Below are positions 23,456 through 35,870 of a stretch of 64,000 bases of DNA, piece by piece. Numbering within the stretch: the first letter of the stretch is position 1; each line of letters opens with the position of its first letter. The DNA comes from Calamus simplicifolius (Eukaryota > Streptophyta > Magnoliopsida > Arecales > Arecaceae), in assembly GCA_900491605.1 (NCBI GenBank), contig UESW01004074.1:287751-351750 (forward strand), read 5' to 3'. The notes under the pieces were generated by a model. It was not told where the DNA came from, did no database searches, and saw only the letters and a list, made by a program, of their open reading frames with translations. Both the position numbers and the translations under genes were made by a program.

Positions 23456-23725
23456 AAGAGAAGAAAATCGTACGTCGGTTCGCTGTCAGGACAGCAGGGG
23501 AGCCCCAGAGGCCAGAGGAGCCAAAATCAACATCATGAAAGCCGCGGGCACAGTTCGAAGCCAATAATCTAATCTGTCTCACAATCCTGTGAAAAGAAAA
23601 CATTTCGTTGGAGAATATGATCTGATTCCTTGATAGCCATATATAATAAGCAGTGATAGACCAAAGACCACGCTTGCTCAAAGGACCGAACCGGATGTCC
23701 TGAAAGAAAGATGATCGCGAGAAAA

Positions 23726-24600
23726 CTAATCCTCCAGGTCCCTAGGATAGCCCATAAGAACCCAAATCCTTCTCGCTCTGGAACAGCGAAATATAGCATG
23801 GTCCACAGATTCCTCCACTTGCCTACACAGAGGACAGATCGGCTGAATAGACAGACCCCTCCGAGATAGAAGGAGGCAAGTAGGAAGGCAGTCCCAAAGA
23901 AGCTTCCAAATGAATAGCTGAACCCTGGGGAGAACAGGAAGCTTCCAAATCCAGACTACATCCTCCGTACGCTGAGCCTGCGGCCTGTATATGTCCATAA
24001 GATCCCTAATGGGGGCCTTGGGAAGACAAGATCGCTTCCAAACCCTGGAATCAGCAGAGCAACCAAGTAAAAGAGGCAACGAGAGAATCCGACGAGAAAG
24101 CTCCTCCCCAAAAAAACGGGTCACCGTGGGTATGTGCCATGAGTGGGGGTTTAAGGAAATCAAATCCTTAACCCTAAGATTGGGGGGAACATCCATATTG
24201 ATAAAGAGGGCCACCGCATAAGAGGGAGCTCAGAAATCCAGGTATCATTGACGACATCAATCGAAAAACCATCTCCAATCATCCAAGAGATATTGTGCAG
24301 AATAGGCTGACTATGTCTACAAATCTCCTTCCAATAGGATGAAGATCCCCGGGGCGGCATAATAATCGAACCAGAAACCCAATCACCGTATCTCGCATGC
24401 ATCACAGAACTCCATAAGCTCTGAGGCTCCAGAAGGAAGCGCGAGGCATGCTTGACAAAAAGAGCTTCTCTTCTAACAATCAAAGACTGAATCCCCAATC
24501 CACCTTCATTAATAGGCATGCAGACCCTGTCCCAGGATAACAGGTGAATACCATGTCCCTTCTGCATAGAAGCCCAAAGAAATCTCTGAAGCATCTCTCA
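23726..24600 (-). pseudogene. LINE ORF2: zf-RVT region
   Basis: The frames on the minus strand give PRVQLFIWKLLWDCLPT and CPLCRQVEESVDHAIFRCS, the Trp-Lys and CxxC...H...C pattern of the zinc-binding domain that lies between reverse transcriptase and RNase H in plant LINEs. A frame shift near 24160-24215 divides it. Confidence 0.85.
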
Positions 24601-25700
24601 ATCCTCCTCAGACAAGTGATCGGCATGAAAGCATTCGAAAGGTGATACACAGGAAGAGAAGAAAGGACAGAACGAATGATGGTGACCCTAGCCATCATGG
24701 ACAGACTGGTCACCTGCCACCCCTCAATACGCTGTCGAACCCGTCGCTCAATCTCTGCATAGTCAAAACAGCGAGCCCGTCTGCCAGTAATGGGGATCCC
24801 CAAATACATAAAGCGGTCCGTCCGAGAAGTAATACCTGATAACTCCATAATGGCATCCCTAGTAGATCTAGGGGTCTTTGGGCTGAAGCAGATAGATGAC
24901 TTAAGAAAATTAACCCTCTGACCCGACGCCTGACAATAACGCTGCATAATAGAATGAAAAGAAGCAGCATTATCAATGGAAGCCTGCCCAAAAGAATACA
25001 ATCATCAGCAAAAAGAGGATGAGAAATCAAAGGGCCCTCTCTTCCAGCCTTGAACAAGACAATCCGATGCTCCTGCTGAGCTAGATGAAAAGCACGAGAT
25101 AAGGGGCACCCCTGTCTCAATCCCACAGAAGAGTGGAAAAACTCAGCAGGGCTTCCATTGATGAGCAATAAAAGGAAGGCCTCAAAATACATGTCATAAT
25201 CCACTCAATAAAAAGGTCATCAAACCCAACTCCTGAAGAGAGCGCTTCAAAAAGGCCCAGCTCAGTCTGTCATAAGCTCTCTCCATATCAAGCTTCATCG
25301 CCATGAGACTCCTTCTCACTGGAGCTCTTTGAAGATCATGCATGAATTCCTGAGCAATAAGGACGTTATCCGAAATAGAACGCCATCGAATAAAAGCCCC
25401 CTGCTCTATAGAGATAAGACGGGGGATCACAAGCCGAAGACGGCCAACCAAGAGGCGAGCACAAACTTTATACAGAGTAGTGCAAAGGCTGATAGGTCTG
25501 AAATGCTACGGAAGAGAGGCGTCGGACCGCTTGGGCACCAACGTGACAAGTGTCTGGTTCCATTCCAAGGGAATTTGCTTCAATTGGAAGATGATTTGAA
25601 TTGCCTGAATCACCTCTTGCCCAACTATATCCAATAGTGGCGATAAAATAGAGGCGGAAATCCATCAGGCCCTGGAGCCTTGTCAGGACCAAGCTCCCAT
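24480..25700 (-). pseudogene. LINE ORF2: reverse transcriptase
   Basis: The pieces carry GAFIRWRSISDNVLIAQE, MKLDMERAYDRLSW (with the first catalytic Asp), SVGLRQGCPLS and LFADDCILLGR (the catalytic FADD box), then FMYLGIPITGRRA. All are hallmarks of non-LTR reverse transcriptase. They lie in different frames, with breaks near 24990, 25200 and 25460. Confidence 0.9.
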
Positions 25701-27040
25701 AGGGCCACCCGAATCTCCTCAGCAGTGAACGGTCTACACAGCTTTTCATTTTCCTGTGAAGATACTCTTCTGGAATCAGGAACCCTGACCACCGGATCCC
25801 CATCAGCAGTGGAATCAGCCCATCTTGATTGAAAGAAATGAGAAGCATATCCCGAATAGAATGGTGATCCTCCAGACCATACCCCTCTGCATCAACTAGT
25901 CTTCGAATCCTGTTCACGGCCCGACGCTTTAAGGTAGCCTGATGGAAGAATATGGTATTACGATCCCCCTCACAGATCCACTGAATTCTAGACCTCTGTT
26001 TCCAGTACATCTCCTGCTGGCAAAGCAGAGAGTGGTGATGAGCAAGCAAATCCCGTAGAGAGAAAAGGTCCGAATCCAACAGAAATCCCTCCAGATCCTC
26101 CTTACCCTGCAGAGCAGTAATATCAGCTTCCACCAGATCAATCTGTCTATCCAAATTCCCCACTTCAAACCTATTCCATTTGGAAAGACGCCGTCTGGCC
26201 AGCATAAGACGACGAGAAAGATGATAAATAGCATTGCCCCTGATAGGAAGATGCCAAATTTGAGTAATAATGGACCGAGCCCCAAAATGGACTGTCCAGT
26301 AATGCTCAAATCTAAACTGTCTACGCTGATACTGATCAGCCTCAGTAGAAATCAAAATGGGACAGTGATCTGAAGCAATCCTGGGCAGGTGAGATACAGA
26401 AGCCGCAGGATACATATGAAGCCACTGGGCCGTAGCCAAAGCTCTGTCGAGTCTCTCCCAAACATGAGCTGAGCCTTGACGATTATTACACCAAGTAAAT
26501 TGGGTCCCAGAATACCCCAAATCCAACAATCCAGAGGACCCTATAAAAGATTTAAATTCATTAATATCAGCTGAGGCCGAAACCCGTCTGCCCCCATGTT
26601 TTTCATTGGCCTCAGTGATACAGTTAAAATCTCCTGCAATAATGGTAGGGAGACCTTGATCAAGGAGGGAAAGCAGCTCAGCCCAAAGGATTCACCTCTC
26701 TCTGTAATCCGTGCTGGCATAAACAGCCGATAGCAGCCAGGGTCAGAGGACCCCATAGAGATAAGAAGACTAATCTGCTAGTTACACTGATGAAAAGCCT
26801 CAACTGAAAAGCAGAATCACGCCAGATGGCCAATATACCCCCAGACATACCTTCAGCCTCCACCGCATACGAAGACCAAGACCAGAAAATCTGTCTCCGA
26901 AGCCGGACCAAAGTATCACCAGACAACCTAGTTTTCAACAGCACACATATATCAAAATTATATAATTGCATCAATCTATTAAACGAGGATCGAAAGGAAG
27001 GCTTTCGAGCTCTTCGAGTATTCCATATTAGAATCTTCAT
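25700..27040 (-). pseudogene. LINE ORF2 N-terminus: APE-type endonuclease
   Basis: It starts MKILIWNTRRARKPSFRSSF. It carries GGILAIW and, after frame breaks, LGYSGTQFTWCNNRQGSAHV, WERLDRALA and ASDHCPILI, the conserved SDH end of the exonuclease-endonuclease-phosphatase fold. The region after it (HQATLKRRAVNRIRRLVD) is the linker to the reverse transcriptase. ORF2 starts about 30 bases after the ORF1 stop at about 27070. Confidence 0.88.
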
Positions 27041-27069
27041 TTAATACTGGAGGAAACTGGGACCCCTCC

Positions 27070-27402
27070 CTAGTCCTCCACCATAACCATATCAGGAAGG
27101 CACTCACTAGCAAGGGTGCCCCCTTCAGTCATCATTAATGAATCAGCCTTCAGTCCATCCGAAACAACGTCTAAATAGCAGGCCGAATAGTCTGCACCAA
27201 TGATAGTGAGTCTGAGTGCCGACTCATAGTTCTTCACCTGAATCCGACACAGTCAAACCGACATTCATTTCAGCGCCGGGCTGACTCACCTCCTGACCAT
27301 CTTCTCGAGAGCAATGAGGTAGTGACAGATTGGCAGGAAAAGAATGAGCCTCCTCGATACTTTTTGGTAAAGGAACTTTACCTTTGCCCTTCCTTTTCAT
27401 AA
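27070..27402 (-). pseudogene. LINE ORF1, C-terminal part
   Basis: This minus-strand stretch ends with an acidic tail and a TAG at 27070-27072, directly upstream of ORF2. It is cut at 27402 by the copia insertion and continues on the far side at 37985. No catalytic motif is visible. Confidence 0.55.
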
Positions 27403-27759
27403 TGTTGGAAGATTATCGAAAAATTATCTGCCCCAATCCTTTTGATTTTGATGATTACTAAAAGCCCTTGAGTTCATTAAAAGATATAATGAGTTTATTT
27501 AAATGAGCAACAATTTATTTGAACAATCAATGAGAAAGTTAAAGTTTGACTTTAATCATTTTGAAAGTAACTTTAAGCTCAATGTTTAAACTTTTAAAAA
27601 GAAATTTATAATTCATGTTTTAACCAATGAGTTTTTGGAATAGTTCTTGAATTAATTCTTAATGTCAATTTTATTGAATTCAAGTCAAAACAATGAATTA
27701 AAACGAATCTGGAACGATTTTAATATCAATCAGAAAAGTTTCTGATTTTTGATACGTTC

Positions 27760-28082
27760 CGGAGCCGACTCTTGAGTTTCAGAGTCGACTCCACATAGTG
27801 TACAGAAATGTGCATCTGTCTCGAGTCGACCCACGAAATTTGTTGAGTCGACCCCTGATTCTGTTGAGCCGACTCCATGACTGTTCGAGTCGACTCCGCT
27901 CAGACACCAGAGGTGTGTTTTTCTGAGCACTTTGCGAGTCGACCCCCAACTTTTCATGAGTCGACCCCCGACTTTCAGAAGTCGACACTTTACTTTTGGT
28001 GAGTCGACCCCTAACCTTTATGAGCATTTCTATTTTAAGTATCACGAGCTCGAGCCGACTCGGGAAAAGCATGAGTCGACTT
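27760..28082. promoter_or_regulatory. GAGTCGAC motif cluster in the LTR U3
   Basis: Eleven copies of GAG(T/C)CGAC plus one AAGTCGAC variant lie within about 320 bp. Many extend to the perfect 10-bp palindrome GAGTCGACTC or to GAGTCGACCCC. They sit upstream of the TATA-like box, where LTR enhancers usually lie. The regulatory role is inference. Confidence 0.6.
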
Positions 28083-28189
28083 CAGCAAATCTGGGCGAAA
28101 TTTTTACGGATGCCAACTCAGCTCCAACGGTAAGATTTTCGATTAACGGCTATTTTTCTTTGTGTCTAACGGCTATATTTTGCAGAATC

Positions 28190-28206
28190 TATAAATAGTG
28201 AAGCCA
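28190..28206 (+). promoter_or_regulatory. TATA-like box of the 5' LTR
   Basis: 'ctataaatagtgaagcc' lies in the middle of the LTR, downstream of the motif cluster and just before a purine-rich transcribed leader. The position fits an LTR promoter. Confidence 0.6.
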
Positions 28207-29083
28207 TTTTCAAATCAAAGAGAGACGAAGAGAGAGATTTTTATTTCAAAGAAAAAGAAAGGAAAAATCGGAAAAACAGAGCGTTAGCTGAAAAAATCCG
28301 TGATTCAAAATAGAGTGAAAGAAAGAGTGTGAAATCAAAGGGAGCTCCTTCTGTGCTCAAGCTCTACTATCCAAGGAAGCTTCAGAAGAAATCCAATGCA
28401 TCTCAAGTGATTTCCACCACTCAAAGAAAAGAGGAAAAGCCCAAATCAACTCCAAACATCTTCCGTGAAGAATCCAAGCTGAGGCCTGGTTCTACACTTC
28501 AAAGGAGTTGAAGAAAAGAAGAAAAGCTCAAAGCCAACCAAACTGCAAATCAGGCTTATCTAAACTCTATTCTTACTTTTGTTAATCTGCTCATTAAGGA
28601 GCCATTGTAACAAAACAAACATATTTCTATTCTTTGTGACTAGTTCAATCTGGGGGATTGAACTAGAGGAGGTAGTCTTACCTCAGTTCAAGCTTGGTTA
28701 AGCTTGGGGTTTAAGGTTTTTGTGCTGGTGAGCCTTTGAAAACCAGCTGGGTTCGTTGTGCGCTCGGGAAAACAACAAGTTTGAGTTGTGAGCTTGTAAA
28801 ACAACTCGGCTGTAATCTTGGAGATTATAGTGTGGACCCAAGTGAATCTTGGGAGTGGACGTAGGTGCTGGTTGCACCGAACCACTATAAAATCTTCTTG
28901 TGTTTGCCGTGCTCATTTGTCTCTCACTCTATCTCTCTTATATTTCTGTTTGTGCATTGCTTATAAGTTAATTTCTCTCACTTGCACATCTTGAGTTAAT
29001 TTGTTTAAAACATTCCAAAAAGTCTTAAAATTTTAAGAACCCAATTCACCCCCCCCTCTTGGGTTGCCATCTGGGCCAACAAT

Positions 29084-29095
29084 TGGTATCAGAGC
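29084..29095 (+). other. Primer binding site (initiator Met-tRNA)
   Basis: TGGTATCAGAGC lies two bases after the 5' LTR end. This is the standard plant copia primer site. Confidence 0.95.
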
Positions 29096-29143
29096 AAGTG
29101 CTCATTTAGAATTTGATCTCACGATCAAGGGCTAAAGATCCTT

Positions 29144-30228
29144 ATGGCAACACAAAGTGGTTCATGTTTTGCTGAAGGTCATTCTACGAATAGACCTCCT
29201 TTATTTAATGGAACCAACTATTCATACTGGAAAGCTAGAATGAGAATATTCATTCAAGCTTCTGACTATGAATTGTGGGGAGTAATAATGAATGGACCTA
29301 GTACACCCACACACGTAGTTGATGGCACTATTGTTCCTAAGCCCGAAAGGGATTGGAATGATAATGATAGGAGAATGGCACAATTAAATGCTAAAGCCAT
29401 TAACATTTTGTATTGTTCCTTAGATTCTAATGAATTCAACCGAATCTCAACATGTAATTCCGCAAAAGAAATTTGGGATAGGTTGGAAATAACACATGAA
29501 GGAATAAGTCAAGTAAAAGAATCAAAGATAAATATTTTGGTTCATAAATATGAATTATTTACTATGGAACAATGAAACCATCACATGCATGTTCACTAGA
29601 TTCACTGATATTGTGAATGGTTTGAAAAGTCTTGGAAAAGTATACTAACTCTGAGCTTGTTCGCAAAATTCTTAGGTCACTTCCAAGGACTTGGGAAGCC
29701 AAGGTGACAGCCATACAAGAAGCCAAAGATCTGAACATCCTACCATTGGAAGAGCTTCTTGGTTCGCTAATGACTCATGAGCTTCAAGTTAAACAACATG
29801 TCAATGAGGATGAGTCAAGAAAGAAGAAGACCATCGCCCTCAAAGCTACGGAAAAGGAAGTATGCAGCAGCGATGATGAAGAGGATGATGATGATGAGAC
29901 AGCCCTCCTTGCAAGGAAATTCAAGAAGTTTATGCAAAGAAGGAGGCCCTTCCACAAGAAGAGATTTGGATCAAAAATGGAAGGAGAAAAAGAAAAGGAT
30001 AAGAAAAAGGAAAAGGACAAGGACAAAGAGAAAGAGCCCTTTGTATGTTATGAATGTAAAAAGCCAGGGCATTTTAGATATGACTGTCCTTTACTTAAGA
30101 AGGCCTATAAGAAAAAGAAAAAGGCCTACATGGCAACTTGGACTGACAGTGAAGAGTCTTCTTCGAAGAAGAAGAACAAAAAGAAGTTGCAAATGTTTGC
30201 TTCATGGCGGACGACAACGAAGAGGTAA
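29144..30228 (+). pseudogene. gag: gag (copia, with CCHC zinc knuckle)
   Basis: The first frame (29144-29575) begins MATQSGSCFAEGHSTNRPPL and has FNGTNYSYWKARM and AKEIWDRLE, typical of the copia gag (UBN2-type) capsid. A stop and frame change at about 29576-29632 breaks it. The second frame (to 30228) has Lys/Glu-rich stretches and the nucleic-acid-binding knuckle CYECKKPGHFRYDC (C-x2-C-x4-H-x4-C). Confidence 0.92.
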
Positions 30229-30760
30229 GTACCGAAACCCCCGATGATGAATTTACTTTTGATGAAATGTTTGAAGCATTTAATGAATTGATGATTGATT
30301 TCAAGGCTTTGAAAAAGAAACACAAATCTTTGAAAACTGAAAACTTAAATTTAATTAATGAGAAAAATGAATTAAATCTTGTAGTTAAAGATTTAAAAGA
30401 TAAAAAGGAAACACTTTCTAATGAAAAGAATGATTTTGCTCATAAGATTGATTTGATTAAGTCTGAGAATGAAAATCTAATTAAAGAAAAAGAATCAATC
30501 TCTAATGAAAATGATTTGAAAGAAAGATGTTAAAAAGTATAAAGACATTGTTGAGAAATTTACTCTAAGCTCAACTAAACTAAATATGATTTTAGATAGT
30601 CAAAAAGCAGTTTTTGACAAAGCAGGTTTAGGGTATAACATATTTAGAAAACAAAAATCATTGAAAAATATTTTTGTAAAAGCTAACCAAAGTAATATTA
30701 CTTGTTTTAAATGTAATCAAAAAGGACATAAATCTTTGAGTGCAAAACAATAAGTAATAA
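30204..30760 (+). pseudogene. gag C-terminal coiled coil and second zinc knuckle
   Basis: A Lys/Glu/Asn/Leu-rich segment, about 110 codons with heptad-like spacing, predicts a coiled coil. It is followed, in another frame, by a second knuckle core CFKCNQKGHK near 30702. SIRE-type elements often carry such an extended gag end. It is out of frame with the part before it. Confidence 0.7.
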
Positions 30761-30875
30761 TGAAAAATTAAACACTAAAGGAAAGAAAATTTGGGTTCCG
30801 AAAGGAACAATTTTTATTGCTACTAACCATGAAGGACCCAAGAAAGCTTGGGTACCTAAACATAAAGTTTAAATT

Positions 30876-31250
30876 ATGTTGCAGGAATGTCTTGTAGCCA
30901 AAAGATCAAAAAGAAAGTGGTACCTTGATAGTGGCTGCTCAAGACATATGACGGGTGACAAAGATGAATTCATCACCCTGGAGGAAAAGAAAGGTGGAGT
31001 TGTTACGTTTGGCGATAACGGTAAAGGTCAAATTATGGGCCTTGGTAAAGTTCGTATAACTCCATCTATATTTATTGATAATGTACTTTATGTTGATGGT
31101 TTGAAGCATAATCTAATTAGTATAAGCCAATTATGTGATAAAAACTTTAATGTTTCATTTAAATCTTCAATATGCACTGTAACTATTCTATTGATAATAG
31201 CATTGTTTTTACTGGTTATAGACATGGCAATGTTTACTTGGTTGATCTAG
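30876..31250 (+). pseudogene. Copia protease
   Basis: WYLDSGCSRHMTGD carries the Asp-Ser-Gly active site of the retroviral-type aspartic protease. Downstream, GLKHNLISISQLCD is the usual copia linker toward the GAG-pre-integrase domain. A frame break follows. Confidence 0.9.
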
Positions 31251-31301
31251 AAAAATTATCTTTGAGTGATCATTGCTTGATTGCTGACAATGCTAATATA
31301 A

Positions 31302-32200
31302 ATGAATTATTGGTTGTGGCATAGAAGATTAGGACACGCAAGCACACACTTGATTTCAAAACTAATTAAAATGGATTTAGTAAAAGGTTTACCTAAATTA
31401 GATTTTGAAAATAACAAAATATGTGATGCATGTCAGTTTGGAAAACAAACAAGAAGTTCTTTCAAATCTAAAAATATTGTTTCAACTTCTAGGTCATTAG
31501 AGCTACTTCACATGGACCTTTTTGGACCAACTAGAACCACAAGTCTAGGAGGAAAGAAATATGGTCTTGTGATAGTAGATGATTACTCTAGATTTACTTG
31601 GGTAATGTTTTTAGCTCACAAAGATGAGACTTTCTCGATATTCATAAATTCTTCAAGAAAGTAACAAATGAGAAAAACACTACCATAGTGTCTCTAAGAA
31701 GTGATCATGGAACAGAATTTGAAAATCACTTATTTGAAAGTTTTTGCAATGAAAATGGAATTAATCATAATTTTTCAGCACCTAGGACCCCACAACAAAA
31801 TGGTGTAGTTGAAAGGAAAAATAGGACTCTAGAAGACATGGCCCGTACCATGCTATGTGAAAGCAACCTACCAAAGTACTTTTGGGCGGAAGCTATTAAC
31901 ACAGCATGTTACATCTTAAATAGAGCCCTAATAAGACCAATCTTAAAGAAAACACCTTATGAATTATGGAATAAAAGAAAACCCAACATAAAATACTTTC
32001 ATGCATTTGGATGTAAATGTTTTATTCATAATAATGGTAAAAATAATTTAGGAAAATTTGATGCTAAATCTGATGAAGGAATATTCTTAGGATACTCAAT
32101 AACTAGTAAAGCATATAGAGTATTTAACAAGAAAACCTTAGTTGTTGAAGAATCAATTCATGTAGTTTTTAATGAATCTTTAGCAACCCAGTCTGAAAAG
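31302..32200 (+). pseudogene. Copia integrase
   Basis: The GAG-pre-integrase motif LWHRRLGHAS and zinc residues (CDACQFGK) come first. They are followed by the catalytic core: HMDLFGPTRT and VDDYSRFTW (first Asp), LRSDHGTEFEN (second Asp) and PQQNGVVERKNRTL (Glu). One frame break near 31664 separates the first and second catalytic residues. Confidence 0.93.
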
Positions 32201-32339
32201 TTTGATGATGATGAAGATACAAACGTAATTGAGAAAGATCTTGAAAAATTAAATATTGATGTTTCTTTAGATCAAGATCAAGACACTAAAGATAATGATT
32301 CACCTAAGGATGATGATACTAACGCTAATCATAATGATG

Positions 32340-33350
32340 TAGATCTACCTAGGGATTGGAGATATGCTTATAGTCATCCTAAGGAATTGATTATAGGTGA
32401 TCCATCTCAAGGAATAAGAACTAGATCATCCATGAAAAACATTAGTAATCATCTTGCATTTGTTTCACAAATTGAACCTAAAACTATTGAAGAAGCTGAA
32501 AAAGATAATAATTGGATGTTAGCAATGCAAGAAGAATTAAATCAATTTACAAAAAATAATGTATGGACTTTAGTTGAAAGACCTAAAAATCATTCAGTTA
32601 TAGGATCAAAATGGGTTTTTAGAAATAAACTAGATGAAAATGGCATAGTAATTAGAAACAAGGCTAGATTGGTTGCAAAAGGATATAATCAAGAAGAAGG
32701 TATTGATTTTGATGAAACCTTTGCGCCAGTAGCTAGATTAGAAGCCATTAGGCTATTACTTGCATTTGCATGTCATATGAATTTTAACTTATTTCAAATG
32801 GATGTAAAAAGTGCATTTCTAAATGGATTTATAAATGAAGAAGTTTATGTAGAACAACCACCAGGTTTTGAAGATCATGAATTTTCAAATCACGTTTTTA
32901 AATTGCACAAAACTTTATATGGTTTGAAACAAGCACCTAGAGCTTGTATGATAGATTAAGTAAATTCTTAATTGAAAATGATTTTATAAGAGGAAATGTT
33001 GATAAAACCTTGTTTTTGAAAAGAAAAGGTAAAGATTTATTAGTAGTTCAAATATATGTTGATGACATCATTTTCGGTGCTACTAACAATTCTCTATGTC
33101 AAGAGTTTGCTAAGTTGATGCAGGAGAATTTGAAATGAGCATGATGGGAGAACTCAACTTCTTCCTTGGACTCCAAATCAAACAAAGCAAAGAGGGAATC
33201 TTCATCAACCAAACAAAATACACAAGAGAAATCCTAAAGAAGTTTGGTATGGAATCAATTAAACCCCTCGGAACACCAATGAGTCCTTCATGCAAGCTGG
33301 ACAAAGATGAAAAGGTAAGAAGGTTGATCAAAAATATTATCGAGGTATAA
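32340..33350 (+). pseudogene. Copia reverse transcriptase
   Basis: The motifs are WTLVERPKNHSVIGSKWVF, KARLVAKGYNQEEGIDFDET, FQMDVKSAFLNG, LYGLKQAPRA and the catalytic YVDDIIFG. Breaks near 32945 and 33135 each look like loss of one base. They split the domain into three frames. Confidence 0.94.
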
Positions 33351-33391
33351 TCGGATCACTACTTTATTTAACTGCAAGTAGACCAGATATA

Positions 33392-34000
33392 ATGTTTGTT
33401 GTTTGCTTATGTGCTAGATTTCAGTCAGAACCTAAAGAATCACATTTAATTGTTGTTAAAAGAATACTAAGATATGTAAGTGGAACAAAAAATGTAGGTT
33501 TATGGTATTCTAGAGACTCCACATTAAATCTGATTGCATACACTGATTCTGATTATGCTGGATGTAAGTTAGATAGAAAAAGCACAAGTGGTGCATGCCA
33601 ATTCTTAGGAAGTAACTTAATCTCATGGTTTAGCAAAAAGCAAAATTCAGTTGCATTATCAACTACTGAAGCTGAATATGTTGCAGCTGGAAGTTGCTGT
33701 GCGCAAATCCTATGGATTAAGCGACAACTTGAAGACTATGGTATCACACTTGATAAAACACCTATAAAATATGATAACACAAGTGCAATAAATCTAACAA
33801 AGAATCCAATTCAACATTCAAGAACCAAACACATAGAAATCAGATATCATTTTATAAGAGAACATGTAGCAAATAATGAAATATGTCTTGATTATGTTAA
33901 CACTGAAGAACAATTAGCTGACATATTTACTAAACCTTTAAATGAAGAAAGATTCTGTTATCTTAGAGGAGAGTTAGGTATTTGTGATCCATTAGAATGA
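33392..34000 (+). pseudogene. Copia RNase H
   Basis: The motifs are YTDSDYAGCKLDRKSTSGA, ALSTTEAEYVAAGSCCAQ, KHIEIRYHFIREHV and the usual closing ADIFTKPL. The frame is intact over its 202 codons and ends the pol region. Confidence 0.94.
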
Positions 34001-34181
34001 ATTTGAAACCCCTAAGAGATTTTATCTAAGATTCTTTCAAATCCTTGATCTTTAAGGAAATATTATCTAGAATTCATATCTAATTGATCCATTCATATTC
34101 AATGATTATTTTATCAATTTTTATGATCATATTCCGGATACATTTCAGAAATTTCATGTTTTTGCTCTGAAATGATCTCGG

Positions 34182-34370
34182 AGCCGACTCGGTGAGTATC
34201 GGAGTCGACTCCTAGTTTCGACTGAAACTCTGGGTCGACCCCTCCTCAGCGCAAGTCGACTCCAAGTCGGGATGGTTTTCTGTGACTGTCCGAAGTCGAC
34301 CCCTGACTTTGCGCGAGCCGACTCGAAGTGGTCCCAGGTTGATTTATCTAGGGCAGAGTCGACTCGTCGT
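34182..34370. repeat. Second GAGTCGAC cluster, inside the element
   Basis: Seven copies of the NAG(T/C)CGAC or GGGTCGAC motif lie between pol and the extra ORF. It is the same motif family as in the LTR but outside it. Confidence 0.7.
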
Positions 34371-34467
34371 TCATTTCAAACTTTTCAATCTTTCAAAATA
34401 CTCTCTCCAAAACTCTTCCAAACCTTCCAAACTTCCTAAAATCCCTGATTATCACTTCCAATCGACC

Positions 34468-35870
34468 AATGGCACCCAAAACACATGGTTCCAATCTTGC
34501 TGCGGCCGGTGTGAAGCGGAAACGTGCCGTGAAGAAAACGGTGAGGCGCCCGGTACGTGAGCCTTCTCCAAGCGTGGATTCCACTTCATCATCTTCAACC
34601 CCTAATGCTTCTCCAGCCACTACTACTTCCCAGGTAGATCTTTAGCAGATAGAATCATAACAACGGGTAGGAAAGTGGATTTTGAGCTTTTTGAAGCAGA
34701 GGGTTTTCTAGTTGGGAGACAATTGAGAGAGATGGGGTGGGAGAAAATATGTTCACTGGAGTGCCCCACTTATCCCTCTCTAGTAAAGAAATTCTACAAA
34801 AATTTGTCTAGAGGTGATAACGGCCTTGTTAGCACTGTAAAAGGACATAGGATCTCTGTGACAGTGGAGCTTCTGTCGAGACTTTTGGATCTACCCTTAT
34901 CTGGCACTGCCACTTTTTCTTCTGAAGACCGCAGTCCCGCTCTTGCTAGATTATTAAATCGGGATGTTGTCGGATTTGAAGAGGTTTTTGCCAACCAACT
35001 TTCATTAGAACTAAGATTATTACATAACATTTGCAGTAGGATACTCTTTCCAAAGATAGGAAGATTTGATTATGTATCGGAAAGAGATATCTTTGTGATG
35101 GATGCCATTGTCACGGGCAAACCTATAAACCTTCCCGTATGATACTTTGGTACATTGCAGACTGTGGAAGAAAAAGAAAGTCTAGCCTGCCCTATGGAAT
35201 GATTCTCACCAAGATTTTTCTGAGTCAAGGAGTTGTGATTTCTGACAATGAGCCAATGAGGAATCTGAGACATATAGACTTTTATAGCTTGGCCACCATT
35301 CATCGAATGGGTTTTATTAAGAAAAATGGAAAATGGGAGAGGAAAGGACTGATAGAAGAGAGAGCTACAGATGTTGAGGCTGCAGACCTTCAGTCAGACA
35401 TCCTTCACCTGCACCTCCGAGCCCTTCTACTTCTGCCCCTGCTCCAGCCCCCGCTCCATTATTTGATCAAGCTTCATCATCTTCTGCCGGTTTCTCAGAT
35501 CTACAACTAAAGCAACTCAAAGTTCTATTTGATGATCAGTCAGACAAGCTTAAATCAGAGTTTGAGAATAAGTTCATGAATTTGAAGAAGACTCTATATT
35601 CATTGGATGATAGAATCACTAAGATGGAGTCTACTCTCAGCTCTTCTTCGGTATCTTTAAGTGAGATCTCAAAAATATATTTGAAGAACTTAAAGATATA
35701 TGCGGAGATGGAGATACTTATGCAAAGTGCAATGCGGAGCTACAAGACAAGATTTTGACTGCTTGCACCTTTGTCGATGAGAGGCTCAGAGATTATGTAA
35801 AAATCCAATCAGATGGTATTAAGAATATAATAGATCATTTGGCTAGAATAGTTAGAACTCATTTCTAATG
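34468..35870 (+). pseudogene. Extra 3' ORF of the SIRE-like element
   Basis: The ORF starts with a basic Ala/Lys/Arg segment (VKRKRAVKKTVRRPV, a possible nuclear signal) and a Ser/Thr/Pro-rich linker. It continues in a new frame as a globular region (FELFEAEGFLVGRQLREMGW, CPTYPSLVKKFYKNLS, LLDLPLSG) of the type annotated in plants as putative plant transposon protein. A second frame holds YGMILTKIFLSQGVVIS, then a Pro-rich stretch and a coiled coil (about 35510-35870). Stops near 34645 and 35142 and a shift near 35510 break it. I see no transmembrane segment or signal peptide, so the env-like label sometimes used for such ORFs is not supported here. Confidence 0.7.

Larger units (their letters stand above)
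27403..29081 (+). repeat. 5' LTR of SIRE-like element
   Basis: Starts TGTTGGAAGATTATCG and ends GGGCCAACA. It contains the GAGTCGAC motif cluster (27760-28082) in the presumed U3, a TATA-like 'ctataaatagtgaagcc' at about 28190-28206, and a C-run near 29050. Confidence 0.95.

Noticed and set aside
27760..28082. CRISPR-like array
   Set aside because: The short palindromes are unevenly spaced with no unique spacers of constant length, and the setting is a plant LTR.
34468..35870. Envelope-like gene of the copia element
   Set aside because: No signal peptide or membrane segment is visible. The domain resembles the putative plant transposon protein type instead.
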